DNA of 64,000 nucleotides from Limanda limanda (taxonomy: Eukaryota > Chordata > Actinopteri > Pleuronectiformes > Pleuronectidae), in the NCBI RefSeq assembly GCF_963576545.1, contig NC_083646.1, forward strand, positions 15,107,238 through 15,171,237, written 5' to 3'. The translations under genes were made by a program, and so were the position numbers. Position 1 is the first letter of the stretch. Each line of letters starts with the position of its first letter. The notes beneath the pieces were generated by a model. That model was not told the DNA's origin, made no database searches, and worked only from the letters and a program-made list of their open reading frames with translations. Of this stretch, positions 1-13,900 are shown piece after piece.

Positions 1-10
1 GGGCACTCAC

Positions 11-842
11 TAGGGTTGCAAAATTCCAGGAATCTTAGTTGGAAACTTTCCATGGGAATTAACAGGAATATACGGGAATTAACGGGAATATACGGGAATA
101 AACTGGAAATGTTGTGGGTAATTTATACTAACTGTATTTACCTTGTCATATACAGACATAAATATAAACATTTTGTTTTGTCATTTGTGATTTGAGCCCT
201 GAGGAAACTTTGGGCACTTGACTATATGCTTCTGCATCTTTGTGTCATTCTTAACATAGGTCTTTGCACAGTATTTGCAAATGTACACAGCCTTTCCTTC
301 TACATTGGATGGGGTGAAATGTCTCCACACATGAGATTGCATTGTTCTGTAGCATAAGATGAGAAAAAAAGTTTGTAAAAAAACACTAATGCAATGCCAG
401 AGATATAAATAGTTAGCCAAACAATTGGAATCGTCTGTAAACATATTTTACAATTGATGGATAAATGAATGGAAATAGGCTAGATGAACAGATGAACAAT
501 CCTCAATCAGCATGCTAATATGTTTTCCCCAGTAATATCATCGAAACTTACTAGTCCTGCACACTACAACAGGCCTCAATAGCCCTGCTGTAGTGTGAAG
601 GATGCTGGGAGTTATCTGTGCATGTGATAGAAGAATGCACAGTGGAGGTTTGAAATTCAACGTGCAGCGTGTGCTGCATTCCATACATCTTTAAAATAGA
701 GTTTTGAATGATGTTTTTATTGCTCAGCGTTTAATTTGCGTATTAATTTTTTTTTTTTAATTCCCGAGCTCATCTTCCCATGGAAAGTTTCCGGAAAGTT
801 TCTGGAAATTTACTGGAAACTTTCCGTCCCTCTGCAACCCTA
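11..842. mobile_element. hAT-type non-autonomous element, copy 1 (832 bp)
   Basis: The ends are TAGGGTTGCA at 11-20 and its exact complement TGCAACCCTA at 833-842. An identical 8-bp target-site duplication, GCACTCAC, lies at 3-10 and 843-850. Eight-base duplications with short terminal inverted repeats are diagnostic of hAT transposons. Subterminal arrays of GGAATTAACGGGAATATAC-type and GGAAAGTTTCC-type motifs lie inside both ends. The only coding trace is a BED zinc-finger fragment on the - strand (181-444). No hAT transposase catalytic region is present, so the copy cannot move by itself. It sits in an itga8 intron. Confidence 0.9.
181..444 (-). pseudogene. BED-type zinc-finger fragment inside hAT copy 1
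   Basis: The - strand frame contains VWRHFTPSN, then the pair CKYC, then KHIVKC. This W/F plus C-x2-C plus H-x3-C layout is the BED finger that hAT transposases use to bind their own DNA. The rest of a transposase is missing, and upstream residues in the frame look random. It is a decayed or exon-only remnant of a transposase gene rather than a working host gene. Confidence 0.7.
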
Positions 843-918
843 GCACTCACTGATTGGATTTTCATTGAACAGCATTAGATTCATGATTAAACGTCCAAAC
901 TTCTTCTCTGCTTCTCAG

Positions 919-1618
919 ATGGCCTCGTACTTTGGCTACTCGGTGGCCGTCACCGACCTGAATGGAGATGGGTGAGTAGAAAAACCAACTTGTCACTCCA
1001 GATGCATGCACTTGCTTTTTCTCTTCCCCTGAGGTTTGAAACTACTCTTCGTGTCCCCTAGGACGGACGACGTGCTGGTCGGGGCGCCCCTCTACATGGA
1101 GAGAGAGATGGAGAGCAAGCCCAGGGAGGTGGGCAGGGTTTACCTCTACCTGCAGATGGCACCGCTCACATTCACCAAGCCCGTCGCCCTCACCGGCATG
1201 CACACCTTCGGACGCTTCGGCACGGCTATAGCTCCCCTGGGAGACATCAACCAAGATGGGTACAATGGTATGTTGAGGACATGATTAAATTCATTGAAGG
1301 AATAAAAAGAAGCGATGCAAGAGAGAGACGAGGAAGATGAGGAAATCCTTTGATATGTTCTTGCTTCAGTGTATCGCTCTGCCTTGTGCTTGCACGTGCA
1401 CATGGGTGGGGGGGGGATTGTCTCAGGTAAACACGTTGGCGGACAAATGTATCTCTGTGTTTTGTCTCTGGGCAGAGGAAATCCTGTCAGATGCAAGGGG
1501 CCTGAGAAACCTTCAAGCTTTTCAGCCAATCAGGAAGTGTGGCGAAGAAGAAGTTGTCTGAGTGAACTTGTTTCCTCCTGTGATGGTCAGGGTTAAGGCC
1601 ATGTGTGTTTAAGCGTGT

Positions 1619-1694
<76 letters not shown>

Positions 1695-4600
1695 GTTGGT
1701 AGTTATTTTTAACTCACCAGATGTGCCCTGAGATAAAATCATCTGGGAGTTTTTGTCCGGCTGCCCAGAGTTCATTCCTCTTCAATGTGTTTGTTTTATT
1801 CTCATATTGATTGGACAAAGACACGCATGCACACACACAAACACACTTGTGCACACACAGAACAAAACCATGCAGCCCGCAGACCCAATACCCTTTGTCA
1901 AATGAAGCCATAAGAATGAATGGATGGATGCACATCTGGCCCTAGCATGCATCCCACTGATTTATGTTTTATGTATTCATGGACAGCATGTGTTAATGTG
2001 TGTCCCATCCTTTTAAACCCTTTAACCATCGGGTCAATAACCACTGGATCCATACTCAAGCCACATGAGGCTGTGGGTCAGGATATGACAGGGTCTGGGG
2101 GGTGTTGACGTGACCTCAGAGGGGATAGAGCACCTCTGCCAGCTGCAGTGACGTGCACAGAGACAACTTGTCCGTATCCGTGCATGTTTTCATTAATCTG
2201 CATTACATACATCGAGTCGCCACGGAAACATCTTGATCACGCTTTTCAGCAGCTTCATTTCGCTAATTTCAAACTCGTGTCTTCAAGTGTACCTGCGCCA
2301 TCGTGTGTGTGTCTGTGTAATCACTGACAGATCCCTTTACTTCCTGTGACTTCATGGATCCTCTTCATCTTCCAATCGCAGTGACCTCATCACTCAATGT
2401 CTGAGATCGCCCAGTAAAAAGCAGAACCGTACCCATTTCCTCTCATCATCGTGGTGACGTCGAGTGGAAGCTGTTTAAAGCCTCTCATTTTAGTTCATCT
2501 TTTTCTGGAATGTGGCTTTGTTTTTAATTTTTATGAACCAACACAATGTCAGCATCACTGGCCCAGTGTTCCCAGCGAGTCACAGTCTCCTTGTTGGTCC
2601 CAGTTTTCATAGTGGGTGTTCCACCGGCTATTTTCCTGTGGAGGTCTGCTTTGTGTGGGATGTTGTTGAGCAATGCCTGTTAGTGACTTTCACATTATTT
2701 GAGGACTTTTTTTTTTTTTTTCTCTTAGTAAGTTGTTGTTTTTACACTGCTATTCCGTTTTGTATACATACCCACGCATAGCCATACAGACACATGCACT
2801 CACAGGCTCTTACACTTGCATACACACATGGTTGCATTTAGCCTTTCTACCCCACAATCTGCTTCATGTGGAACCAGTTGTTTAGGCTGAGAGAGAGAGG
2901 GGGTCCGGAGACAAACAGGATGTCTAGAGGTGTTTGGACAGTTACAGTCTGCATTGGACATTTAGAGGTTAAAGGCTAAATACTCCAAACTGGTTGTATA
3001 GTGAGTCTGTGACCTTTTGTAGACCAGGACAGGTCCTTACGGGTATTATACAGGGGCTACATGCTGGTTGTCATATAGATTAGCAAAGAAACTGGAATTC
3101 TTGATTCATATTTTTTGTATCCTGTAGCCTATTTCTCAGAGAATAAAGGTTGGCTCAATTAACCCTATAACATAAAAAATATAAACATAATTTTTACACT
3201 TACTCAGTGTAATAATGTGATTTTACCTTTGTAAAGACCAAGGTGGTTTCAATTGTTTTCTTTTTTGTAAGTCTTTGACTAAGCTAAGTTGACTAGCTGC
3301 TACTTGTAGCTTCATATTTACAGAATAGATACAAGAACCGTATTCCTCTCACCAGACTTTCTTTATTGCCATGCTTTAGTTCATTATATCTGTCTGGGCA
3401 TGATTAGCTCTACTTAATAATAACATCTTGAATCAGGGGGAAACATACTGAGCCCCTGAAGTCCCAGAAGATGAAGATTTTTATGTTGTGCGCACTAGGT
3501 TATTATCTTGTGGGCGCAAGATATTTATTTTGAGAAGATGTTAATCACTCAAAAGCCCACAGCCACCAGATTTGTACCATAGCATTGGGTAATCAAGTTT
3601 TATTTTCATTTGATTGTTATTCGGATTGTGCGCACAAGATAAAAAAATATCTTTAGGGTGACTTCAGGGGCTCCAGAGAAACAGCTTCACTCTTTTCGAA
3701 GTAAACAAAAGTGAAAGAAAGAAATTCTGCCTCCTATTCTTTAATTAACCCTGTGCCCATTAGCTCAGGTTAAATCATACAGAGCCCCTAACGGGACATG
3801 GCAACAAAAAAAAGGTTAAAGTTTCTGCTGCGCACATGAGATTGTTTCTAATCGTATGATTTAGCATAATTTTGAGGCTCATTTTATTATTTCTTGTAAT
3901 CAATAACTCCACCCGTGTGGATTGTAGGGTCACCAAATTATGCCAAGGCTTATTTTTTCAAACTAAAAGTTGTAGTCTGACCACAAGGAGACCAATTATG
4001 TGTGTATTGATTTTTGTGACCCTAAACTCCACATGAGTGGAGTTATTAATTGTTATTAATAATAATAACAAATCTTCGGAATTATGTCTGAATATGTTTT
4101 TCTACAATGAGTTTTGTCATCGGACCAGAAGGAGACTTTCTGCGTGGCACTTTGTAGACAGTCCCTGCCCACATGTCTAACTGTCTGCTGTGCAGATATC
4201 TGGTGCGCACATGCAATACTTTCTGGTATGCAAAAAAATAATTGTCCATCAGACCAGAAAAAGTATTGAATGCGCACCGAAAAACTTTCTTGTGTGCACC
4301 AGAAAGTATTGCATGTGCACGAGAAACTTTCTTGAGGGCAGCAACCTTTTTTATGCCCATGTTCCTTAAGGGCTCCGTACAATCAAATGTTGCCTATACA
4401 GATCAAAACACACACAATGCCTTCAACATTGCCCAGATGTCAAAAGCAAGATAAAAATATTAGTAACATCAATGACATTAAGAAAAGTTGTTAAGAGGCC
4501 ATGGTCTCCACTGCTGGTAAAGCAAGGTCAAGCTTTTTCCTGCTACCTGCGTGTTTTCCTCCGCTTCTGTCTCAGAGGGGCCTTAACGCTGCTGATGTCT

Positions 4601-7307
4601 AAAACATGCATGCGTGTCATCCCATAGACGTGGCGGTGGGCTGTCCATTCGGAGGCGAGGACCGTGGAGGCAGAGTATTGATCTTCAACGGTAACAGAGA
4701 TGTATCCACCCAGGGCTTGGTGCTGAGCCAAGAGCTGAGAGCAGCCTGGACCCCAAGTGGCAGCTTGTCGGGATTTGGATTCACCGTGAGAGGAGGCCAA
4801 GACCTGGACAACAATCAGTACCCTGGTAAATACTCACACTCAGCGTCTTCTCCACTCCACTCCCTGCGTTATAATCAAAATTCCTTCTTACATTCCTTCG
4901 CTTCTCCACTTTCCCTCCACCTCCTCCCATTACAACCTCCCTTCTCCTTCATTCGTGACCTCCAAATTTCATCGTTCCCTCAATGCGAGCACTGCTCCAC
5001 TACCATCCCCATGTTCTCCCATATTGCTTTCCTCCTGTGCTCTGGTAAAGTCATCAGTCAGAGGAAGGGGGTATAGGGACGAGTGCCAGTGAACAGCATT
5101 CTTTGGGGATTTTCAAAACTCAAGAAGGAGAGAAAACATAGGATGGAGAGAAAGAAAAGTATGATAATACATTATCCACACGTTCAGTCTGCCAGACAGT
5201 CAACCCGCAGCCAATAGTGTGCACAATCAAAGCATTATTCAATCAAATTACATGCACTACTTTATGTGCTACCTTCAGTACTTACTTTGCCAGACTCTTC
5301 CACCTTCTGACTTCATGAAACACATTGGAAAACGCACTCCGATCGTAAGAGACCTGAGTTAGAGAGGATTTATGTGCGTGGGAAGTTGTTTGTATACAGA
5401 AGTTTTGAGTCCAGAAGAAAGAGAGCATTTGAAGCAAAGCAGGTCTGTAAAACCAATGTTTTACTACCTTATTTCCCCCCTAATTTAGAGCCTTTCTGTT
5501 CTCAACAATACTTTGGCTTTGTGCTTCCACAGATTAGGCTGAAAAGGAGAATTTGTTTAGTTTCACCTTTTTTTTTGCCTCCACTCATTCAACCCCCTTT
5601 CCTTTTCATTTTGCTATAATAACAGATTTCTTCATTCCACAAACAGGATATCAAGGGAAATACACACACGTGGAACACACGCAGGTTCACATGTGCGGCT
5701 TGTGATCGGTTTCACTGGCAGACGCAGAGTGTGTGTTGAGCATGTGCCAGGCTGCAGGTCAAAGCCAGACCCACTGCAGAGATCCTGAATTAAAAAACAT
5801 TATAGTAAATACACATCAGGGGTTTGCAGGTTGAAACTTCGGCTGGTCGTGTCCCTTTGGGAGGAGGTAGTGAGGTAGAAACTCACGGGTGGTTGAGCTC
5901 TCAGCCAACACACACACACACACCGTGTAAACACACACACACTCCCAAATGTGTGTGTGCTTGTGTCGTCTGTCATTAGAGAGCTGGCTGGCGGAAGTGA
6001 GACACGTACGCACATGGTGTGTCGTTAGCGGGGTAGTAAAGTCACACTGTTCAAAGGAGCCAGCGATGTTTGATCAGCATTATGAGAGGAGTGCTCAGGC
6101 GTCTGGGAGACCTGCTCCAGTGCAATGTGCTCCCATCTACGCTCAATGTCATTAGTCCACTGCAGGAGCATTAGGAGAGAGAGAGGTGATGATTAGCCTC
6201 TGCTTTTAGCTTTAATTAGTTTCCTCCAGAGATAAGGTCATGTATTTGTTCTTTTTATAACTTGCACTTTGAAAGCTAGGCATTACAGAGCCCACACTTG
6301 GAATTAAATTCAATGAACCTAAATGAAGCAGACATCTTTGGAGGCACAACTGTTTGTTACTGGTGCAGTGGGGGGCACAACGCGGCTGGAGTTAGGGTCG
6401 GGGTGTCTGCGTGGTGGTAGGGGATCAGATTGCCTCAGGGTGCATTTTAGGTTCAACCGAGGGGTCAAGGGTCAAAACTGACAATGTTTTACCTGTCAAT
6501 CACAGCAGCCTGCTGAGAGAGTTACAGACACAGAGACGTGTCAGGGTCAGGGATCTGGATGTGTGTGGTGGTGGGAGGTCATTTGGTCGGTAAGTAGGCG
6601 TAAAATGTTTTACTGGGCTCCGTAAAAGTCTTTCCAGCGCATTTTCATAAAAAGTAAGAGAAAGTAGAACAGTTTCTTGTTCCTTTAGTGTCTCTTTAAA
6701 CAAAATCTTCCTTTTCAAGCAATCCAAAGTAAATCCTCCACTAATTTGAACGGACTATTCCCCTCGTCTGCAGTGTGAGAACTATACTTTTCATTAGTGT
6801 AATGTTATCTGAGTGATTGAAATGTATGTTAAATCGCTGACAGGCTATTGAATATCCTTCTAATAATCCCAGACATGCATTCAAAAATTAGGTAAAGCTC
6901 CTTTCCTCTCTTCTAAGCACCTCTTTTTCCTCTGAGTGCCATTGACCTTTGGCATTTCATCAGCAAGACCTCTCGCCTGCAGCCACACAGGCAGTCAGGG
7001 CCGGCAGCCAGTGACAGCTTGACAGTCTGTCTAAACTCTGGATGGAGGTTTGTGTTTTCACAGGCCGGGACAGACACCACCGGCTAGAGCAGCTTAGTTA
7101 CCGACACTATACCTGCACCCAGAGCTGCCATCAGTGAGTAGAGTTGTGCACAAGCTGGTTTGTGTGAGGGGATCGGTTCGTTGTGCCTCCGTGCACACAG
7201 CCTCAAATCAACAGGGGCAGTCAGGCTTTCCTGTGTGTAAGGAAATGGGATTGACAAGGAAAGGAAAGTGGGCTGTTATTTGATTTAGCCCTCAGCGTAG
7301 CCATGAG

Positions 7308-7354
<47 letters not shown>

Positions 7355-8426
7355 GCTTAACCCCAAAGGTGCCCTATCCTCAAATCAGTCTCCTGTCATG
7401 CAGTAGTTTTGAGAGCAAACACGAGAGTGGGGATAATGAGCAGAGAGACAACCACTGTATTGAACAGACCTTCAGAGTTGAGGCAGGAGTGGAGTTAGAT
7501 TTCCAGGTTACACAACTCCAATATCTGGATGAACAGAGGAATTCGGCCTGGGAGCGAGCAGGTCCCTCTCTGTCTCTCTCTCTCTCTCCCTCTGCTGAGA
7601 GTATACCTTGCCTCTGATAGCTTTAACAGATCGCAGTTTGAAGGCCAAGATCTGCAATCCTCTGTCCTCCTTTTCTTTCTATTATTTCCTAATCTCCTCC
7701 TTCTCACCTTCTCCTCCCCTTTAGCGTACCTCTCTCGGTGCCCAACCAAAAACCCACATCTCGGGCTCCTTTCTAGACAGGACATACACACAGTGCCACA
7801 CACACTCAAGGCAGGGACACGGCACACCCCAGGGGAAGAGGGACCAGGGCCTAAATGTTTAATGTTGTGGTTTCAGGGGGACTCTGACTGCAGCCGAAGG
7901 CAGAAACAGATGTGCCTCTCTCTCAGATTCAATTAGTCCCTTTCTTCTTACATATGCAGAGGAGGAGAGACACGGCAAATGACAAGCACAGTCTGCGAGA
8001 GAACATTTCCACGAGCTTAGTGCACAGATCTCTGAAGCTGGTTACCGCAACATTTCCTACATAGCTGTTCCTGGTGCTCAAATGATCATCTGATAAAAAA
8101 ATAAGCTGATGAACTTTAAAAAAAAAGTGCCAAACACTCCTTGGCTCCCACTTCTTATATGTCGCTTTTTTTATGTCATTATATAACTAAATAAAAGATT
8201 GACACAGACTCAGTTAATTTTTTTAAATAAATAACAGATTCATTATGAAAATAATCAGAGCTGCGGCACCAGTCGCGTCTCGTTGAGCAGCATGGGGTTG
8301 ATCAGTCTTCCTCGGGATCTGCCAACTTGGTTTCCCTTCATCTGCCAGTGGTGGCTTTTATCCATTAAGTGCCTCTCGTCAGTTTCACATTGTTTTAATC
8401 AGCATGTGTGTTCAAATATTGCATGT

Positions 8427-8507
<81 letters not shown>

Positions 8508-10882
8508 AATGCATGTGGCTTTCATTGGTATGTGTCCCCTTACCGCAGCCATTAAAAGGCCGGCTCTATTTTAAACTCTGAGAGCCAATTAAAAGTGTGT
8601 GTCGATCACAAAAGCCATGAAAACAAATAAAAATCGGTATATAGAGGAGATGTGTGGCTGCTTACGATTAGGAGATGACTGTTGCAACGCGGGCTGCTCG
8701 GAATTGTTGTTGTTTTGCCAAATGTGATTAGAGTGACGTTAAATTTTTTAATGGCACTGGAATGCAACGTGTGGTCCCTGTCTCGCGGCACACATCCACC
8801 AGTATGAACAAACACATGCACAGACACACACACATGCATGATGAACTCACAAATGCACAAATGCACAAATTTGTGCATTTGTGCATTTGTGAGTTCATTT
8901 GTTAATGAATTTAGTCTGAACAGGGTCATGTGTGAAAAAGCAAAGCATGATGTTATCAGAAGGTTAATGCTATATCACATTGGTGTATATGAGGATCTAT
9001 GTGTAAGTGCACGTGCGTGTGTGCGCGTGTGTGTGTATTCAATGTGAGAAGTCTGTGTTTGATGGAGATTTCTGGAGACCTTGAAATCAGTCCCATCTGG
9101 TGCATTCTTTGAAGCTCTCCCCTCACTCTGTCTCCCTCTTCTCTCTCACTCTTGTGCTTCCCCTCTCTCTCTCTTTCTCTCTCTCTTCACAGATCTGATA
9201 GTGGGGTCGTTTGGCGCAAGCGAGGTGTCGGTGTACAGGTAAGAGAGAACAAGGCGTCTCTTTTTGAAGTGCGTCTCAATATGCAGACATTTTTTTTGAC
9301 ATTTGTGATTCTTTCTTTGGTGTGAAATTCCATTAGACACTCCCAAATTCTTGCACTCAAGATTGTTGTGTGTGTGTCTAGATCTCGAGCTGTAGTGTCT
9401 GTGGAAGCTGCACTGACCCTGACACCCAGAATCCTGAACCCTGACGACCGGCAGTGTCACCTGCCTGAGACAGACATCATGGTCACCTGGTAAGAGCTTA
9501 TATAGACTCTTGATAATAAACAGTGCTCTTCACATACTAAACATTATCAATGGAAAACTTTAAACCTCTCATTTGGGTGGCTCCTGCTGGCCCATATGTG
9601 TAAACCATACCAATATGACATGGCTTTCTCATAATATTAATAGATATTGGCTTACCAAGATGGAACAGAAAAAAAATGTTTTTTATAAATACTAGATTAG
9701 AAAAGAGCACTTTTGGTCAGTGCTTCTTAATATATAATTTTGAGCTCATTTTAGATTTGAGTGTTGTAAACGCATCCCTGTGAGTGGACACTGTTATCTA
9801 CCCATCAGAAGTGTGTGACAGTTGTTAACTTAGCCTGTTTATATTATTTCTAAAAATGTTTCAGTGTTGCTCTAATAGTCTGGTCTGAAGAGACATTTTC
9901 CATTTTCCAGACCTGATAGAATGAGAAATGAATGTGTCCTACTTCCTGACTCAAGCTGTCTTAAGAACACCACAGTCAATTAAAGCAAAATGCTTTCACA
10001 ATAACTTTATATTAAACTGTTCCTCTAGCTCTTCACCACAGTCGACAATTTGACGTAATTTTTTGCAGCTGTGTGTTGATCCGCCACTTCCGTCTGGCAA
10101 TGCATTGTGGGACCAACGAACATCTCGCTAACAATGAAAAGGGATATTTCTGTGTGTATAACTCTCTTCGTGTACTTCTATGTTTGTGAGGACCAGTCGT
10201 AGTAGTAGATTTAACAGATTACGGACATTTCTCCTCACAAATTTAGAGGTCTGTTTGAGAGTAAAGTGTGTGTGTGTGTGTGTGTGTGTGTGTTTATAAC
10301 TTGTGTAGTATAATGTATAGACTTTCACAATCTGACAAACATGACCAATCACCTCTGTGTTCTCGATGTCTGCCTTCACCCGAGGTCTGTTTGTCTTTGC
10401 GTCTAATGCAATAACTGAAAAATCCCCTCTCATAAAACCTGGAAATTCTGATTTATGGGACTCTGCAATTAATTTGAAACTGCATAATTCTATTTTGATT
10501 ACATTATTGTTCCCGTGGCTTTGAACAGCCCGGGGGTGGGTTGAGTCGAGGGGAGCGCGTCTGAAGTCTCCCGCTGTTTCGCCACAGCCTCTTGTTGCTT
10601 CTCACTTATTGTGCATGGAACCGCTGCAGGACTGTTTGGACGGGCTAAGTGTGCTCGGCTGGCTGCCATCACGCCGTCTGTGGGTGTGTGTGTGTGTGTG
10701 TGTGTTATGGAGTGTGTGAGTGTTGGCGGAGAGCGAAAAGGGAAAAGGGTTTTGGTCAAATTGAAAGAGCACTAAACTGTGGAATTCTGTAAAAACAAAA
10801 CTAAAGCTTATTTAAATAAACCACCACGAAGTTTGGGTTAGAGGTATGGAATCAGATAGGACGTAGGAGACGCACACCCACA

Positions 10883-10966
<84 letters not shown>

Positions 10967-13900
10967 CAGAGGGTTAAACAGCAGCTCTCAGAATTAAGAG
11001 ATGTCTGAGACTCTTGTGTGACAGAGGGGTAAAGACTTTTTGACATTTCCGATGTTTCCGTGCAGTGAGAGCTGGAGAGAGGCATGATGGGAGGTGGCCC
11101 CAGTTTGTGCCTCTCAAGTCTTACCGTTACGTTCGAGTCTCAGGGTTAAACATTGGGTTTTATGAAAAATAATTATCTGAGCATCATTGAAAAACCCAGG
11201 TCTTCTAACAATACCGACCACTATCCCGAGGGTATAGTTTCACAATCCTCCAAGAAAACATTCTCACCATCTGGTTGAAAAGCTGCTCGATGCACAGTGA
11301 GTTTTATTACAGATGTGGAACTCTGCTTCTTTTTTTCATAATCCAAGCAAATTATTATTTAACAAGAAATCCTCTCCCTGCCAATGTGAACTAAGACCAC
11401 TTTTAACATTTATATGCTGATACAAACTAATGTGGGGTTTTTTTGCTTGCGTTTTAGGTGAAATGATATTGGTTATTCCTGGCAAAATAGTTTATGACAT
11501 AAACTCAAGATATGGATTGATTGAGGACAGTGGAATTAAAGTTTATATTCCGTTTAAAAAATTCTGGAAATACTTTCAGAACAACCGCAGATGTAGTTAA
11601 AGCTGCAATGAAATCTGTATTTTTATAGTATTCTACGATGGATCAAATGATTATGACTGGTTTGTATGTTGAATTGGTAACACATGGTCCAACAATTAAT
11701 TCAAACTCAGCTCTTGAGCTTTGAATTATTTGTCTGCTGGTTTTTGGGTTCACAGCTTTACGGTTTTGATGCTGCTCTGCACCAGGAAACAGAAAACATG
11801 ATGTGCTGGTGAACATAGTGAAGCCTTTAGGAGCTAAAGACTCAGATATTTACCTCAGGAGTCAATAGAAACCAAAAACTGTGCTTAAAGAGACTAAATA
11901 TGAGACCTACATTAATCTGGTGACTAATGTGTCTACTACTTTAACTTAAGGTGATAATATGTCAAGATCAGCTTCTCCAGCTGCCGCCCAAGTTGAATGT
12001 TATTGCAGGTTTAAACAACCTTTTCTTTTTTTAAAGATCAGATGCTCTTTGACTGTAGGAGTGGTGCAAAAGGAGGGACAGTCCCTTAATGACCAGTCTC
12101 AAATTGAAAGTTCCCACTCACTAAGCGGACCCGTAGCAGGGGGGAGGGGTCTGTGTGTGCGCATTTGCAGGGAGGGCCGGCTAGAAGTGCGTAGGGTGGT
12201 GGAGCACAGATGCATTTTGGGGGAAAATTACATACAGTAATGAGCAAGCAAAGGGCCCGAGCCGTTGTCAGTAATATGGGGGTAATTTAGGTGCTACACA
12301 CACTTAAGTTCGACACATAGTGCTTATTAGAGTCACACTTGAGCACGCCCGTCCGAGTACACAAAACGTGCGCACATGCTTACATGCAACACATTTTAAA
12401 CACACATGAACCCACCTGGAGAGGTTAAAATGACTTAGGGGAACAACTATTACGAGCTCACATCTGCAGTGCACGCATTTAGAGCTCATCACCAGTGTTG
12501 TCATCTAATGGGCATTCTAATTATCAACAAACACACCAGCATCCACAACATCTGCGATCTGGTTGTCAGGGTCGGTGAACTGTAACCAAACAAAGTCATT
12601 TACCTCATGCCTCATATTGCTGAGTGATCGGTGGCGAAGCAGGAGGCTGTAATCTGTAAACTTCCTCAGATTAGTAGATATTAAGTCGCTTTCCTGTTCG
12701 TGATTAAAGAGGTGATAGCACACAAACACATACACACTTTCGCATACGTCCAGGCAAACACACATAAATAGAGGAAATGCACAAATGTTGCCCAGTCTCC
12801 CATGTCTGTCTAATGGATCCGTGGGGTCCTGAGCATTATTTCCCTCTGTCCCCTGGAGCACAGGAAGGAAGGAATGCCTTGCTTATGGGCAGTTTATTTA
12901 GTTAGTTCGTTTTATAGTCTGGGGTTTTTCTTTGTGATTTTGTAACGTGGGACGAGTGGAGTCAAAACGTCTGCAATAAATACAAGAATGAAATCATTAG
13001 CTAAGGGTGGGGTCATAATTCTATTATGATATATAATGTATAGGCTTATAGATATCCTATGTATTTATGACACAACTCGTGCTGATTATGTATAGAAATA
13101 TATACATACGATAAAACGACAACAGAAATGAATGTAAACCACTATTTGCAATGAGCGATACAGATAATGGATGGAAGAATGGATGTTTTCAAATAAAGCT
13201 ACAAAAGTCTAAAAATGATAAAGAATACTACAAAATCCATAACTTGCTCATGAACACAGCACGAAGTACGTCTAACTCTGTAGAGAAATCCCAGTAAAGA
13301 TTAATTAAAAACATCTTCTTGTCTTCTGTATGTTTTAATAATGTGTTAATCATGCAACCTAGCCATCATTCTCAATCCTCTCTCTCTGTTTGTTGTTCTT
13401 TCCTCCTAATTTCCTCTTCCTGCAGTCTGAAGGTGGATGTGTGTGCAGCAGTGAGCGGCGTGGGGATCCCCAGCTCTGTGGGTAAGTGGCTGTGCACAGT
13501 GTGAGAGGGACAGGGGGGGGTCAGAACCAGCTTGGTCAGACATCTCTTTAGATTTCCCTGCTCGGAGTCGGCCTGCTCTGCCACACCGATCAGAGCAGGG
13601 GACAAAGAGAGGATGGAGGGTGGGAACAGGGGGAGTAAGTGGAGGTGTGAATTACATTTTCCCACTGTGTAATGAGGCCTATATGGCTCTTTATTATATA
13701 ACCAGTGGAAAATCACATATGTAGCCCTGCAGCAGGCAGACCCATGGTTTAGGAGCAGCCTCTTGGCCGGAGTTTCCTTCTCACTCTGTCACTCTGTCCA
13801 TCCTTCTCCACCTCTTTCCCATTTCCTCCGGCCCAGACCTGAGAGCGGAGCTGCAGCTGGACTGGTTGAAGGGCAGCAGAGGGGGAGTAAAGCGAGTTCT

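Larger units (their letters stand above)
919..9238 (+). other. itga8: itga8 exons for the last beta-propeller blades (FG-GAP repeats)
   Basis: Four exons (919-971, 1062-1267, 4628-4825, 9193-9238) encode the end of the ligand-binding head. Three FG-GAP calcium-binding loops are visible: [18 protein letters not shown] and DLDNNQYPD. Each is followed by the hydrophobic strand and glycine typical of the repeat (VLVGAP, VAVGCP, LIVGSF). Two of the three loops are split by an intron near the final aspartate or glycine, a usual arrangement in this family. The head needs the upstream exons to be complete. Confidence 0.93.

Noticed and set aside
7495..7936. Opposed frames of 110 and 135 codons in an itga8 intron
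   Set aside because: Low-complexity Ser/Leu/Arg composition from CT-rich sequence and no domain; treated as chance.
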